From contig NZ_CAMLSE010000023.1 in the NCBI RefSeq assembly GCF_946482605.1, positions 58,166 to 122,165 of the forward strand: a stretch of DNA of 64,000 nucleotides. Reading direction: 5' to 3'. A program made the translations under genes and the position numbers. Shown here piece by piece: positions 36,272-45,076 of the stretch (its first letter is position 1; each line of letters starts with the position of its first letter). The notes under the pieces were generated by a model. That model was not told where the DNA came from, did no database searches, and was given only the letters and a program-made list of their open reading frames with translations. This stretch comes from an uncultured Dyadobacter sp. GTDB taxonomy: Bacteria > Bacteroidota > Bacteroidia > Cytophagales > Spirosomataceae.

Positions 36272-38215
36272 ATGAAAAAACTTGCTCACATAGCATTCGC
36301 TCTTTTGGCTGGCCTTTCTACGCTGAAAGCGCAGGAGTCTCCAAAAGAAGAAGATTTTTATAAAATCATTACCCCACCTATTCCGGAAGGCATTATCCTT
36401 GAAGTGGGAGGTCTGACTACCATGCCGAATGGTTCACTGGCACTCTCTACACGTCGGGGTGAAGTTTGGATCGTGGATAATCCTACCAGCCGCACACCGT
36501 ATTTCCGCAAGTTTGCGACCGGTTTGCACGAGATTCTTGGTCTGGCTTACAAGGAAGGCGCATTGTACTGCGCGCAACGCGGTGAGCTCACGAAGCTGAT
36601 CGACAAAAATGGTGACGGCAAGGCCGACGTTTATGAGACCGTATATGCATGGCCATTGTCGGGACATTATCACGAATATTCGTTCGGACCGAAACTGGCG
36701 CCGGATGGCAGCTTCTTCGTGAGTGGCAACGTTGCATTCGGTGACGAGGAATGGTGGAGAGGCGAAAGCCGCGTACCAGGCCGTGGATGGATTTTCCACA
36801 TTACCAACGACGGCAAATACGAACCATACGCAACCGGCGTGCGCTCTCCTGCGGGTATCAGTATGCTGAACGGCGAACTGTTCTACACCGACAATCAGGG
36901 CGACTGGATGGGAACCGGTGGTATTTTCCAGGTTAAAAAGGGAGGTTTCATGGGCCACCCGGCCGGTTTGAAATGGGCAGGATTGCCTAACTCACCTGTA
37001 AAGCTGACTGAAAAGCAATTCTTTGCAGAGCGTGACAACCGCCAGAACAAAGACGCACAAGGCCGTGCGATCAAGCCTGAAAACACAATGGGAGAAGAAC
37101 CTCAGTTCCTGTACCAATTGAAACAGAAATATGACATGGTACAGCTTCCGGCTGTATGGCTGCCTTATGGTGTACACGGCGTTTCGACTTCCGAATTGAT
37201 CCTTGATGATACCAAAGGAAACTTCGGCCCATTTACCGGACAGGTTTTCGTAGGTGACCAGGGACAAAGCAATATCATGCGTGTAGTGCTTGAAAAAGTG
37301 AAAGGCGAGTACCAGGGTGCCAGCATTGGCTTCCGCAGCGGATTTCAGTCGGGTGTGCTGCGTATGGCTTTCGATAAAGACGGATCGATGTTCGTAGGTG
37401 AAACCAACCGTGGATGGGGTTCCGCAGGTGATGCAAATCAGGGTCTGCAGCGCCTTGTTTGGAATGGCAAAATGCCTTTCGAAATGTACACAGTAAAAGC
37501 ACAGCCAGACGGTTTCGAGATCGAATTCACGATGCCCGTTGACCGTAAATCAGCAGAAGACCTGGATTCTTATAAAGTGAGCAGCTACCTCTACAAGCAT
37601 TACCCTGTTTACGGCAGCCCGCAAATTAACCTGGAAGACGTAAAAATCGCAGGTGTGAAAGTATCCGACGACAACAAGAAGGTACGTATCGTGCTCGATG
37701 GAATGAAGCAGTACTATGTTCACAAGATCTCTCTGGAAGGCGTTCGTGCGGCTTCGAACAGCTGGTCATTGGTTCACCCCGATGCTTACTATACGCTGAA
37801 CAACATTCCTGACGGCGACAAACTGAAAGTTTCAGACCTGAAAACAACCCGTTCGGGCAAAGCACAGGCTTCTGTTTCTACTGAGCCTGCGAAAGAGCAC
37901 GTTTCACCGGATGGAAAAGGCAAAGCTACTCCTGCAAAAGGCGGAGCAGCCAAAGCGCCAACCTGGGAAGAAGTGAAGCCATTGCTGGCGAAAAACACTT
38001 GCCTTGCATGCCACGCACCTGATAAAAAAGTGGTAGGACCTTCTTACGCGGATGTTGCAAAACGCAAGTACAGCAACGAGAAGATCGTAGAGCTGATTTA
38101 CGCACCGAAACCTGAAAACTGGCCTGACTACGCCACCCCAATGGCACCTATGCCACAGGTTCCCAAGGCGGAAGCTGCTAAAATAGCCGCCTGGATCAAC
38201 TCTTTGGCCAAATAA
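36272..38215 (+). CDS. Secreted beta-propeller sugar dehydrogenase-like protein fused to cytochrome c
   Basis: About 647 residues from the ATG at 36272 (a TTG two codons earlier is unlikely). The signal peptide ends near residue 21 (LKAQ). The body (about 30-420) resembles the PQQ-dependent/sorbosone-type beta-propeller proteins: IPEGIILEVGGLTTMPNG, ATGVRSPAGISMLNGELFYTDNQG, GQVFVGDQGQSNIMRV. A C-terminal cytochrome c domain carries CLACH (Cys577, Cys580, His581) and a PMAPMPQV Met-containing stretch. It may oxidise a sugar and pass electrons to heme, which fits the DUF1080 proteins before it. The propeller cofactor is not proven. Confidence 0.82.
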   Translation: MKKLAHIAFALLAGLSTLKAQESPKEEDFYKIITPPIPEGIILEVGGLTTMPNGSLALSTRRGEVWIVDNPTSRTPYFRKFATGLHEILGLAYKEGALYCAQRGELTKLIDKNGDGKADVYETVYAWPLSGHYHEYSFGPKLAPDGSFFVSGNVAFGDEEWWRGESRVPGRGWIFHITNDGKYEPYATGVRSPAGISMLNGELFYTDNQGDWMGTGGIFQVKKGGFMGHPAGLKWAGLPNSPVKLTEKQFFAERDNRQNKDAQGRAIKPENTMGEEPQFLYQLKQKYDMVQLPAVWLPYGVHGVSTSELILDDTKGNFGPFTGQVFVGDQGQSNIMRVVLEKVKGEYQGASIGFRSGFQSGVLRMAFDKDGSMFVGETNRGWGSAGDANQGLQRLVWNGKMPFEMYTVKAQPDGFEIEFTMPVDRKSAEDLDSYKVSSYLYKHYPVYGSPQINLEDVKIAGVKVSDDNKKVRIVLDGMKQYYVHKISLEGVRAASNSWSLVHPDAYYTLNNIPDGDKLKVSDLKTTRSGKAQASVSTEPAKEHVSPDGKGKATPAKGGAAKAPTWEEVKPLLAKNTCLACHAPDKKVVGPSYADVAKRKYSNEKIVELIYAPKPENWPDYATPMAPMPQVPKAEAAKIAAWINSLAK

Positions 38216-38251
38216 AGCAAACGCTAAGCAAGCTGTAAAATACAAGTCTCT

Positions 38252-38285
38252 AAAAGGCTGCCTCCTTCGTGGAAGCAGCCTTTTT
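38252..38285 (+). terminator. Intrinsic terminator after the DUF1080/cytochrome operon
   Basis: Stem AAAAGGCTGC/GCAGCCTTTT (38252-38261 with 38275-38284) followed by T, 37 bases after the stop codon. Confidence 0.85.
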
Positions 38286-38416
38286 CCATTGAAGCCGGCA
38301 ATGTCAACATTACGCATTAATGCATTATATTCACATTACAAATCAACCAGATACCACCCGCATTGCACGTTTTAGTGCAAAAAATGCGTTAGTTGATATT
38401 GAATGTGATCGAAGCT

Positions 38417-40945
38417 ATGTCTACTCTGCGTGCCCCGTCTTTTTTTAGATCTGTAAAGGGAAAAATCCTCCTGGGCTTTTTTATTGCATCCATTGCCCTG
38501 GCCGCTTCCTGGATCACCAGCAAACTGGCATTTGATAACATGCTCAGCAAACTGGAAGTGCTTTCCACGCCGAACGACAAACTCAGGCTGGTCAATAAGA
38601 CTTTCAAAAATATACTTCAACTCGATCACCTTCAGAATGAACGGAAGCTGAAGGGAGAGGAAATGGACGACGAAGTAATCGCCCAATCGAAGGAACTCCT
38701 CGCTACGCTCGATTCACTGAGCGATATGAGCATCGGAGATGACATGCAGATCATCCGGATCGACTCGATGAGAAACATTCTGAAAGCCAGGGACAAAATC
38801 TACGGCAACTACGTGAAGGTGCGTACGAAATTGGTCAGCAACAAGGCGCTGGAAGACGAAGTCAAATCCATCTCGGGCCTCATTACCACCAAACTGAAAC
38901 CTGACAGCACGGTGGTCAAGACGGAGAAAAGGACCACTACTACGACTGTATATACCGAAGTGCCCGACACAGCGCAGAAAGCAAGTGAGAAAAAAGGCTT
39001 CTTCGGGCGCGTTTTCGGTAATAATAAAAAAAGCAAGAAGGCGCCCGCCGAGCCAGCCAAAGTGGTTCAGAAGCAAGAGGTGAATGTACAGGTCGATACC
39101 ATTCGCGTTGCCAAGGAGGACAGTACCATCGAAAAGGTAGGCGAAGCCGTACATGCGATTGAAAAGCAACAGAAGATCAGGACCAATACCTTCGTGGACC
39201 GGGAGCAGGAACTGGCGACGGCGGGTAACTCGCTCGTCAAACAACTTCTCAGCGTCATGCAGGAAGTTGAAGCGGAAGTGCTCAAAGATTCCGACAGCGG
39301 CAGCATTCAGGCCAAAAGCATTGTCGAAGGGAGTATCAAGTACCTGGAATGGATCATGCTCGGCTTCTTTATACTCACAGCCGGAATGGCCTATCTGATC
39401 TTTACCGACATTACCAGAAGCAATGATTACCGCGAACAGCTCGAAGAGGCCAAGGAAGAGGCTGAATACCACAGCATGGCCAAGCAGCGGTTCCTGGCGA
39501 ATATGAGTCACGAGATCCGGACACCGCTGCAATCGATCATTGGCTACGCAGAGGCATTAAAAAATGAAGAAAAACCACGCAAGCAGGATCTGGAAACACT
39601 GCATTCGGCATCCGAACACTTGCTGTATCTCGTGAATGAAGTACTCGATTACAGTCGCATTATTTCCGATCGATTTACATTCGAGGATCGCGTGTTTTCT
39701 ATTAATCCGCTGCTGAACGAGGTCGTTCAGGTGCTGCGCCCCAATGCATTGTCGAAAGGCTTGACGTTGAAGCTGGAAAATAACCTCGTTCCGAACCTTT
39801 ACCTGCATGGTGATCCGTTCCGGCTGAGGCAGGTTCTGTACAATTTGCTGACAAATGCAATCAAATTTACGGAAACCGGAGAAGTGGTGCTGAAAGTGAA
39901 CGGCCATGAATCGGGCGATCGGGTAAAGGTGGAATATCAGGTTTCGGATACAGGTATCGGACTATCGCCGGAGCAGGTTCAGCGCATTTTCAACCAGTTT
40001 GAGCAAGCCGACCCGTCCATCCAGCGCCGGTATGGCGGTACCGGTCTGGGGCTTAGCATTGTAAAAGCATTGGTAGAAGGCATGTCGGGCAATATACATG
40101 TTACCAGCACGCAAGGTCAGGGCACAACTTTTTTTGTCACCACGAGTATGAAAAAAGCTGAAACACTGGAATTGACGGAAGAAGCCCCTGAACGGAGTTA
40201 CCAGATCCATGGCAAAGTCTGGCTCGTGGACGACGATGCATTTATCCTTAAATGGTGTTCGTCGGTGCTGGAAATGAACGGCATTCCGCATACTGCATTC
40301 TCCTCGGCCGAAGAGGTACTCAGCCGTCCGTGGGACAATCAAGTAAAATTCATACTGACCGATATGCGCATGTCGGGGATGAATGGTGCCGAACTTTGCA
40401 AGAGACTGCGCAGGTCCGCGCCCGAGGATGTACGGTTTTTCGTGCTGACGGCACAGGCATTGCCGGAAGAGCGAAAAAAACTATTGGGGATGGGTTTTGA
40501 TGGATACCTCATGAAACCGTTCCATTCCAGGGATCTGCTGGAACTGCTCGAATCATCGTCTGACACCGAAATACAATTGCCCGTCCGGCTACCCGATCAT
40601 GCGGAATTTGACTTCTCGATGCTGAATGAAATGACTTTTGGCGATGAAAGCCTTTTGCGTGAGATACTGGACCAATTTGTGAAGGATTCCAGGGAGGACA
40701 TCGGGTTGCTGCGCAGCCTTATCGCCGAAGGAGAACTCGGACATGCGCAGGAACTGATGCACAGAATGGCCGGCAGGACCGGCCAGATTGGTGCGAAAGA
40801 TTTGTCGGCGCGATTCAGAGCCCTGGAAATCGGGCTCCGGGAAAGCCCTTACGAGGTCGCTACCGATGAAATGATAGCGGTGGTCAATGATGCAGCGTCG
40901 GTGATCGAGCAAGTAGAGGAAAAAGCCCTCACCTACTCGATATGA
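38417..40945 (+). CDS. Hybrid sensor histidine kinase with receiver and HPt domains
   Basis: About 842 residues from the ATG at 38417; an upstream TTG frame is open but unlikely. Order: TM1 (about 16-36), a periplasmic region of some 270 residues with coiled-coil character and a basic stretch (GFFGRVFGNNKKSKK), TM2 (about 311-333), HisKA with His365 in NMSHEIRTPLQ, an HATPase domain (GTGLGLSIVKALVEG), a receiver with Asp649 in FILTDMRMSG and a C-terminal HPt with His782 (LMHRMAGRTGQIGA). This gives a full His-Asp-His relay. The gene converges on a sigma-54 response regulator and their ends overlap by 13 bases; that regulator is the obvious candidate partner. Confidence 0.92.
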   Translation: MSTLRAPSFFRSVKGKILLGFFIASIALAASWITSKLAFDNMLSKLEVLSTPNDKLRLVNKTFKNILQLDHLQNERKLKGEEMDDEVIAQSKELLATLDSLSDMSIGDDMQIIRIDSMRNILKARDKIYGNYVKVRTKLVSNKALEDEVKSISGLITTKLKPDSTVVKTEKRTTTTTVYTEVPDTAQKASEKKGFFGRVFGNNKKSKKAPAEPAKVVQKQEVNVQVDTIRVAKEDSTIEKVGEAVHAIEKQQKIRTNTFVDREQELATAGNSLVKQLLSVMQEVEAEVLKDSDSGSIQAKSIVEGSIKYLEWIMLGFFILTAGMAYLIFTDITRSNDYREQLEEAKEEAEYHSMAKQRFLANMSHEIRTPLQSIIGYAEALKNEEKPRKQDLETLHSASEHLLYLVNEVLDYSRIISDRFTFEDRVFSINPLLNEVVQVLRPNALSKGLTLKLENNLVPNLYLHGDPFRLRQVLYNLLTNAIKFTETGEVVLKVNGHESGDRVKVEYQVSDTGIGLSPEQVQRIFNQFEQADPSIQRRYGGTGLGLSIVKALVEGMSGNIHVTSTQGQGTTFFVTTSMKKAETLELTEEAPERSYQIHGKVWLVDDDAFILKWCSSVLEMNGIPHTAFSSAEEVLSRPWDNQVKFILTDMRMSGMNGAELCKRLRRSAPEDVRFFVLTAQALPEERKKLLGMGFDGYLMKPFHSRDLLELLESSSDTEIQLPVRLPDHAEFDFSMLNEMTFGDESLLREILDQFVKDSREDIGLLRSLIAEGELGHAQELMHRMAGRTGQIGAKDLSARFRALEIGLRESPYEVATDEMIAVVNDAASVIEQVEEKALTYSI

Positions 40946-42306
40946 TATTTCTCGATTTTATAATATAGCGTCTTGCGGTCGATGTTCAGGAGCTTTGCCG
41001 CCTTGCTTTTGTTATAGCGGACTTCCTGCAGCACCTTTTCAATCATCTCTTTTTCGTGCGTCTCCTGCAATGCTTTCAGGTCCGATCCCGCTGCCGGCTT
41101 TTGCTGATCTTCCATGGCGGTGATCATTTCCGAAGGCAATGCGCCCAAAGTCGCCACTTCCTCCTTGGAAAGCAACACAAGTCGCTTGATGACGTTGTTC
41201 AGCTCGCGCAGGTTACCAGGCCAGTCGTATTTTTGAAACACATCCATCACCTCTTTGGACAACTCCCTTACATTGCGTTCCAGCTCCTGATTGGCCTTAT
41301 CGACAAAGTGCTGAACGAAAATCGGCAGATCCTCTCCCCGCTTCCGTAAAGCGGGCACCTCAATTTTGAATTCATTTAAACGGTGGTAAAGATCTTCCCG
41401 GAAATCCCCCGTGGCAGCATTGGACATCAGGTCTTCATTGGTTGCAGCTATCAGGCGTACGTTCACTTTGACCTGCTGTGTACCGCCAATTGGAACAATG
41501 ATCCGCTCCTGTAAAGCTCTTAACAGTTTGATCTGAATGTCGTAGCTAAGGTTTCCGATTTCATCGAGAAACAAAGTTCCTCCGTCGGCGGCCTCGAACT
41601 GCCCGATTTTATCTTGTAATGCACCGGTAAATGCACCTTTTTTATGTCCGAATAGCTCGCTGGCTGCCAGGTCTTTAGATAACGAACCACAGTCGATCGC
41701 AACGAATGGACCGTCGGCCCGCTTGCTCATGCGGTGAATGGACTTCGCTACATGTTCCTTACCCGTACCGCTTTCGCCCTGAATGATCACCGACATATCC
41801 GTAGGTGCCACCAGTCTTACATATTCAAAAAGTTGTTTGGCGATCTTGCTTTTCCCCTCAATGTAGTCGAGCGACTGCTTTTCTGCCTTTGCGTTGGCTT
41901 TCGCCTTGGGCGCTGTTTTCACACTCATCACCTCTCCTTTATTAAGCGCTTCTCTCAAAACCATCAGCAGCTCCTCCGGGTTGACCGGCTTCGTAATATA
42001 GTCGAACGCTCCGATCTGCATGGCCGTTACCGCTGTCCTGACGTCATGAAAACTGGTCATGATGAAGGCCGGGGTCCGGTTTCCTTCGCTTCTGAGTGTT
42101 TTGAGAAAATCCACTGAATTGCCGTCAGGGAGACGATAATCGAGCATCAATACCTCAAATGGCCCGTCAGAATCACTTTTCCCCAGCGTTTCCTTTGCTT
42201 CTTTAATACTTGAACAGACTTTCACCTGATGACCATGCTTGCCGAGAAAATTGGTAAGCAACTTTGAAAATGTAGAATCGTCTTCAATGAGGAGCAGATG
42301 AGCCAT
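40933..42306 (-). CDS. Sigma-54-dependent response regulator (NtrC family)
   Basis: A 457-residue regulator. The receiver domain has acidic residues EDD at 8-10 and phospho-acceptor Asp56 (LMLDYRLPDG). The AAA+ domain has Walker A GESGTGKE (177-184), the sigma-54 contact loop GAFTGA (224-229) and Walker B GGTLFLDEI (242-250). A Fis-type helix-turn-helix closes the protein (NKSKAAKLLNIDRKTLYYKI). It activates sigma-54 promoters after phosphorylation. Tail-to-tail with the hybrid kinase gene with a 13-base overlap, so the two could silence each other by antisense transcription. Confidence 0.95.
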   Translation of the reverse strand: MAHLLLIEDDSTFSKLLTNFLGKHGHQVKVCSSIKEAKETLGKSDSDGPFEVLMLDYRLPDGNSVDFLKTLRSEGNRTPAFIMTSFHDVRTAVTAMQIGAFDYITKPVNPEELLMVLREALNKGEVMSVKTAPKAKANAKAEKQSLDYIEGKSKIAKQLFEYVRLVAPTDMSVIIQGESGTGKEHVAKSIHRMSKRADGPFVAIDCGSLSKDLAASELFGHKKGAFTGALQDKIGQFEAADGGTLFLDEIGNLSYDIQIKLLRALQERIIVPIGGTQQVKVNVRLIAATNEDLMSNAATGDFREDLYHRLNEFKIEVPALRKRGEDLPIFVQHFVDKANQELERNVRELSKEVMDVFQKYDWPGNLRELNNVIKRLVLLSKEEVATLGALPSEMITAMEDQQKPAAGSDLKALQETHEKEMIEKVLQEVRYNKSKAAKLLNIDRKTLYYKIEKYHIE

Positions 42307-42379
42307 GGGGTTATTATTTCTGAAAAATAAATACTAATTAACGAGTGGGTAACATGTAAAATTATAAAAACAAACACCA

Positions 42380-42404
42380 AAAAGCCGGAGAAATTCCGGC
42401 TTTT
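42380..42404 (-). terminator. Intrinsic terminator after the PepSY-like gene
   Basis: Stem AAAAGCCGGA/TCCGGCTTTT (42380-42389 with 42395-42404), loop of five bases, followed on the minus strand by TTGG after a run of T. It lies between the PepSY-like gene and the response regulator gene. Confidence 0.85.
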
Positions 42405-42440
42405 CATTGTGAGTCCGTCAGAGGCCTGGAATAGTCGGTT

Positions 42441-42743
42441 CTAATCGACCTTCTTCCCGTACTTATCCAGATTGAGTGTCGAAGTTTCCTCCGCGCGCTT
42501 GATGTTGATTTCGTAATACTGGGAGTTGTCGTCCCGGGTAACCAGGTAGGCACTGGTTACTTTCCATTCGGAGTAAGAGCCTGCCAATGTACTTTTGACA
42601 GCCTCCGGCAGGTCCTCAGGCCTCACCGTTACTTTGCTTTGCGTAGCAATGATGTAATTTTGTGCAGGCTGATGGCTGGTTGCATCCGCGTTCGAAGCGC
42701 CGGCAAATGTCAGAAGGGCGATGGCTATCAGGGTAATTCGCAT
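42441..42743 (-). CDS. Small secreted PepSY-like protein
   Basis: A 100-residue exported protein (signal peptide residues 1-20, ASNADA). The mature part reads as one PepSY-like domain: RPEDLPEAVKSTLAGSYSEW, then alternating strands ending YYEINIKRAEETSTLNLDKYG. Such small periplasmic domains are common in Bacteroidota; they are thought to inhibit proteases or bind ligands, but none is assigned here. It lies upstream of the sigma-54 regulator on the same strand, separated by a terminator. Confidence 0.75.
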   Translation of the reverse strand: MRITLIAIALLTFAGASNADATSHQPAQNYIIATQSKVTVRPEDLPEAVKSTLAGSYSEWKVTSAYLVTRDDNSQYYEINIKRAEETSTLNLDKYGKKVD

Positions 42744-42993
42744 AGTGGATCGGGCATTTAATTTTTATGATATATAGAAAAAGATATTGTGCCAAGAGAT
42801 AAAACGCACAAAAAAAAGTTGATAATCAGACACTAAACAATTTTTGCACAAAACTATGTAACCGTCAGAATGGGAGTAACTCCTCAGTTTGTAGAATTTC
42901 ACATCATAAGTGAGTTAGGCTAGCCGGGTGAATTATATCCATATCTTATTAAAGCAACTAAAAAAAATTCAAATTTTTTTAAAAAATTGTTTC

Positions 42994-43022
42994 TTTGTTC
43001 AATACATAATCCCTTATATTTG
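42994..43022 (+). promoter_or_regulatory. Promoter upstream of the candidate small RNA
   Basis: TTTG (42994-42997), a 17-base spacer and TATATTTG (43015-43022), preceded by long A and T tracts like an UP element. The spacer is a little shorter than the usual 19-21 bases. Confidence 0.6.
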
Positions 43023-43028
43023 CGTAGA

Positions 43029-43200
43029 AATTATTTATACCAAATAGGTAGCACAACTACTACACACCAGAAGCTCATAACGCTATACATTCATAATATT
43101 GAATTATATCTCAGGCATTAATACTCAACGTTATTTAGTTTATTACAATCGGCTAGTCTGAAAACATCAAGAGTCTCCATCAGGACTCTTTTTGTTTTTT
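43029..43200 (+). ncRNA. Candidate small RNA of about 165-170 nt
   Basis: The transcript expected from the promoter at 42994-43022 would start near 43029 and end at an intrinsic terminator: AAGAGTC (43169-43175), eight-base loop, GACTCTT (43184-43190), then TTTTTGTTTTTT. No open reading frame of note lies inside. It could instead be the leader of the ferritin-like genes with a regulated terminator. I do not recognise an RNA family. Confidence 0.45.
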
Positions 43201-43316
43201 ATAGCTACCCTTCTTTTATCCTCTTTTTTCCCGTCATGATCTAAAGCAATCAAAGGTACGTAGGTCTGTCAAAAGTCTTTCGAACACACGGAAGGTGACT
43301 CAAAACCTTTATTGCT

Positions 43317-44042
43317 ATGAACAAAAACACAAAAACAAGACTAAACTCCGGCAAGGCAGAGGGAGATATCGCGTCGGTGGTGAACAGGCGTTTGTTTTTG
43401 CGCTCAGCCGGGCTGGCCACCTCATTGGGAACGATCGTGATCGCTGCTGGTTGCAACGATGACGACGACGATCCGATGATCCCAGGCGCGGGCGACACCG
43501 TCGATCTTGGCTCAGGAGACATTGGTGTACTCAACTATGCATACGCTCTTGAACAACTTGAAGCTGCATTCTACACACAAGTAATCGCTACGCCATATTC
43601 GGGCATGACAGACGCGGAAAAAACAATTCTTACTGACATCCGAGATCACGAGATCGTCCATCGTGACTTTTTCAAGACTGCGTTGGGGGATAAAGCCATC
43701 AAAGGACTTACGCCGAACTTCGCTGCAATCGACTTCACGAAGAGAGATGCGGTACTGGGCGCAGCCAAATTATTCGAAGATACCGGTGTAGCAGCCTACA
43801 ATGGAGCCGGTAAACTGATCAAGGATCCCAATTATTTGCTGCTGGCCGGCAAAATCGTATCAGTGGAAGCACGGCATGCCGCCGTCATCCGCGACCTGAT
43901 CAATCCAAAGTCCGCCGATTTCGCTGGTGACGACATCATCGACGTCAACGGAATGGACAAGGCCATTGCTCCGGCAGATATCCTGTCCGCTGTGAAAGGT
44001 TATGTGAAGGATACAATCACAGGAGCCAGCGTGGGTAAATAA
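43317..44042 (+). CDS. Tat-exported ferritin-like lipoprotein
   Basis: A 241-residue protein with a twin-arginine signal (RRLFLRSAGL, Arg24-Arg25) that ends in a lipobox AAGC (Cys46), so it should be exported folded and lipid-anchored. A poly-Asp stretch (CNDDDDDP) follows the Cys. The rest is one ferritin-like four-helix domain (about 66-215), with LNYAYALEQLEAAFYTQV, IRDHEIVHRDFF and GKIVSVEARHAAVIRDL; the E-x-x-H motifs are the expected metal ligands. It resembles desiccation-related and DUF4439-like ferritin relatives. It is followed after 26 bases by a paralogue. Metal and substrate are unknown. Confidence 0.85.
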   Translation: MNKNTKTRLNSGKAEGDIASVVNRRLFLRSAGLATSLGTIVIAAGCNDDDDDPMIPGAGDTVDLGSGDIGVLNYAYALEQLEAAFYTQVIATPYSGMTDAEKTILTDIRDHEIVHRDFFKTALGDKAIKGLTPNFAAIDFTKRDAVLGAAKLFEDTGVAAYNGAGKLIKDPNYLLLAGKIVSVEARHAAVIRDLINPKSADFAGDDIIDVNGMDKAIAPADILSAVKGYVKDTITGASVGK

Positions 44043-44068
44043 TTTCAACACAAACCGGATCAGACACA

Positions 44069-44860
44069 ATGGATATTTTCAAGATCATAGATCAATTTCA
44101 GCAAATCGATGGGGATGCAGCAGGACGACTCGAATATGCGTCGCGCCGCCACTTCATGAACAAAATAGGCAGCAAGCTCGCCGCCGCCGCTATCCCGACC
44201 ACGTTTGCGGCTGTGGTCAACAAAGCGTTTGCGCAGTCTGCCGACGCCATAGCCGTTTTGAATTACGCATTGACGCTCGAATACCTGGAAGATGAATTCT
44301 ACAAAGCGGGTAATGCGGCTGCCAATCTGATTCCTGCGTCCGACAAAGCGATTTTCATGCAGATCGGCAAGCACGAGACACAACACGTTGCATTCCTGGT
44401 GAAAGCATTAGGAAACAAAGCCATTCCAAAGCCGACATTCGACTTCAAATACGGCGGAGCATTCGGTGACGTTTTCACCAACTATAAAACTTTTGTTACG
44501 GTTTCCAGCGCACTGGAAGACACTGGTGTTCGTGCCTACAAAGGTCAGGCTGGCGCATTGATCGCCGACCCGCAAATCCTTGAGTATGCTTTGCAAGTGC
44601 ATTCCGTGGAAGCACGCCATGCCGCCGTGGCCCGCCGGCTTGCCGCTACGCTCCTGGGCAACCCCGCCATGAAAGGCTGGATTACAGGCAAAGAGGGAGT
44701 GGTAGCTCCTATTTATGCGGGGGAAGACAATATGACACAGGGTGGTAAAGATCTCAAAGGTCTGGCCTCCAAATCCGACGCTGCTATCACCGAAGCTTTT
44801 GATGAGCCATTAAAAAAAGAAGAGGTACTTGCCATTGCAGGGCCGTTCATCAAATCATAA
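44069..44860 (+). CDS. Tat-exported ferritin-like protein, paralogue of the preceding gene
   Basis: A 263-residue protein with a late twin-arginine signal (SRRHFMNKIGSKLAA, cleaved after AFAQ near residue 56) but no lipobox, so it should be free in the periplasm. The ferritin-like domain has LNYALTLEYLEDEFYKAG, IGKHETQHVAFLVKAL and LQVHSVEARHAAVARRL, with the same E-x-x-H ligands as its neighbour. The two likely form one operon, a lipid-anchored and a soluble form, perhaps a complex for iron or peroxide handling in the envelope. A strong terminator follows. Confidence 0.85.
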   Translation: MDIFKIIDQFQQIDGDAAGRLEYASRRHFMNKIGSKLAAAAIPTTFAAVVNKAFAQSADAIAVLNYALTLEYLEDEFYKAGNAAANLIPASDKAIFMQIGKHETQHVAFLVKALGNKAIPKPTFDFKYGGAFGDVFTNYKTFVTVSSALEDTGVRAYKGQAGALIADPQILEYALQVHSVEARHAAVARRLAATLLGNPAMKGWITGKEGVVAPIYAGEDNMTQGGKDLKGLASKSDAAITEAFDEPLKKEEVLAIAGPFIKS

Positions 44861-44945
44861 ACCGTAAATTCTCCCTGTTGAGCATATACATGCACTTTTT
44901 AAGTGAGTAATGTTCGAAAATGCAACAACACACTATTTAACGATC

Positions 44946-44978
44946 AGGAGGTTACCCCCAAATGGTAACCTCCTTTTT
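44946..44978 (+). terminator. Intrinsic terminator after the ferritin-like operon
   Basis: Perfect 11-bp stem AGGAGGTTACC/GGTAACCTCCT (44946-44956 with 44964-44974) followed by TTTT. Confidence 0.9.
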
Positions 44979-45033
44979 ATTTAAAACACTTCTTAAATAG
45001 GGTATCCTTATCGGTTAACAGAGATCGTTTATG

Positions 45034-45041
45034 TAAATTTG
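45034..45041 (+). promoter_or_regulatory. Promoter (-7 element) of the sulfite oxidase operon
   Basis: TAAATTTG matches TAnnTTTG and lies 36 bases before the start codon; the -33 region (TCGGTTA near 45011-45017) is only a partial match. Confidence 0.5.
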
Positions 45042-45076
45042 AAAAACATGTTACACTCGTTTTCCTGAACCCAGTA

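Larger units (their letters stand above)
42744..43316. other. AT-rich intergenic region with promoter, candidate small RNA and terminator
   Basis: A 573-base stretch without a protein gene. The left half is very AT-rich (A and T tracts at about 42960-42987). It holds a strong promoter (42994-43022), a terminator (43169-43200) and, between them, about 140 bases of likely transcript. The remaining 116 bases before the first ferritin-like gene have no clear promoter motif on the plus strand. Confidence 0.6.

Noticed and set aside
38297..38400. Sigma-54 promoter before the histidine kinase gene
   Set aside because: TTGCAC and GC elements occur but not in the GG-N10-GC arrangement needed.
38714..39532. 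A 272-codon open frame antisense to the histidine kinase
   Set aside because: It covers the well-supported kinase gene and has no domain or initiation signal.
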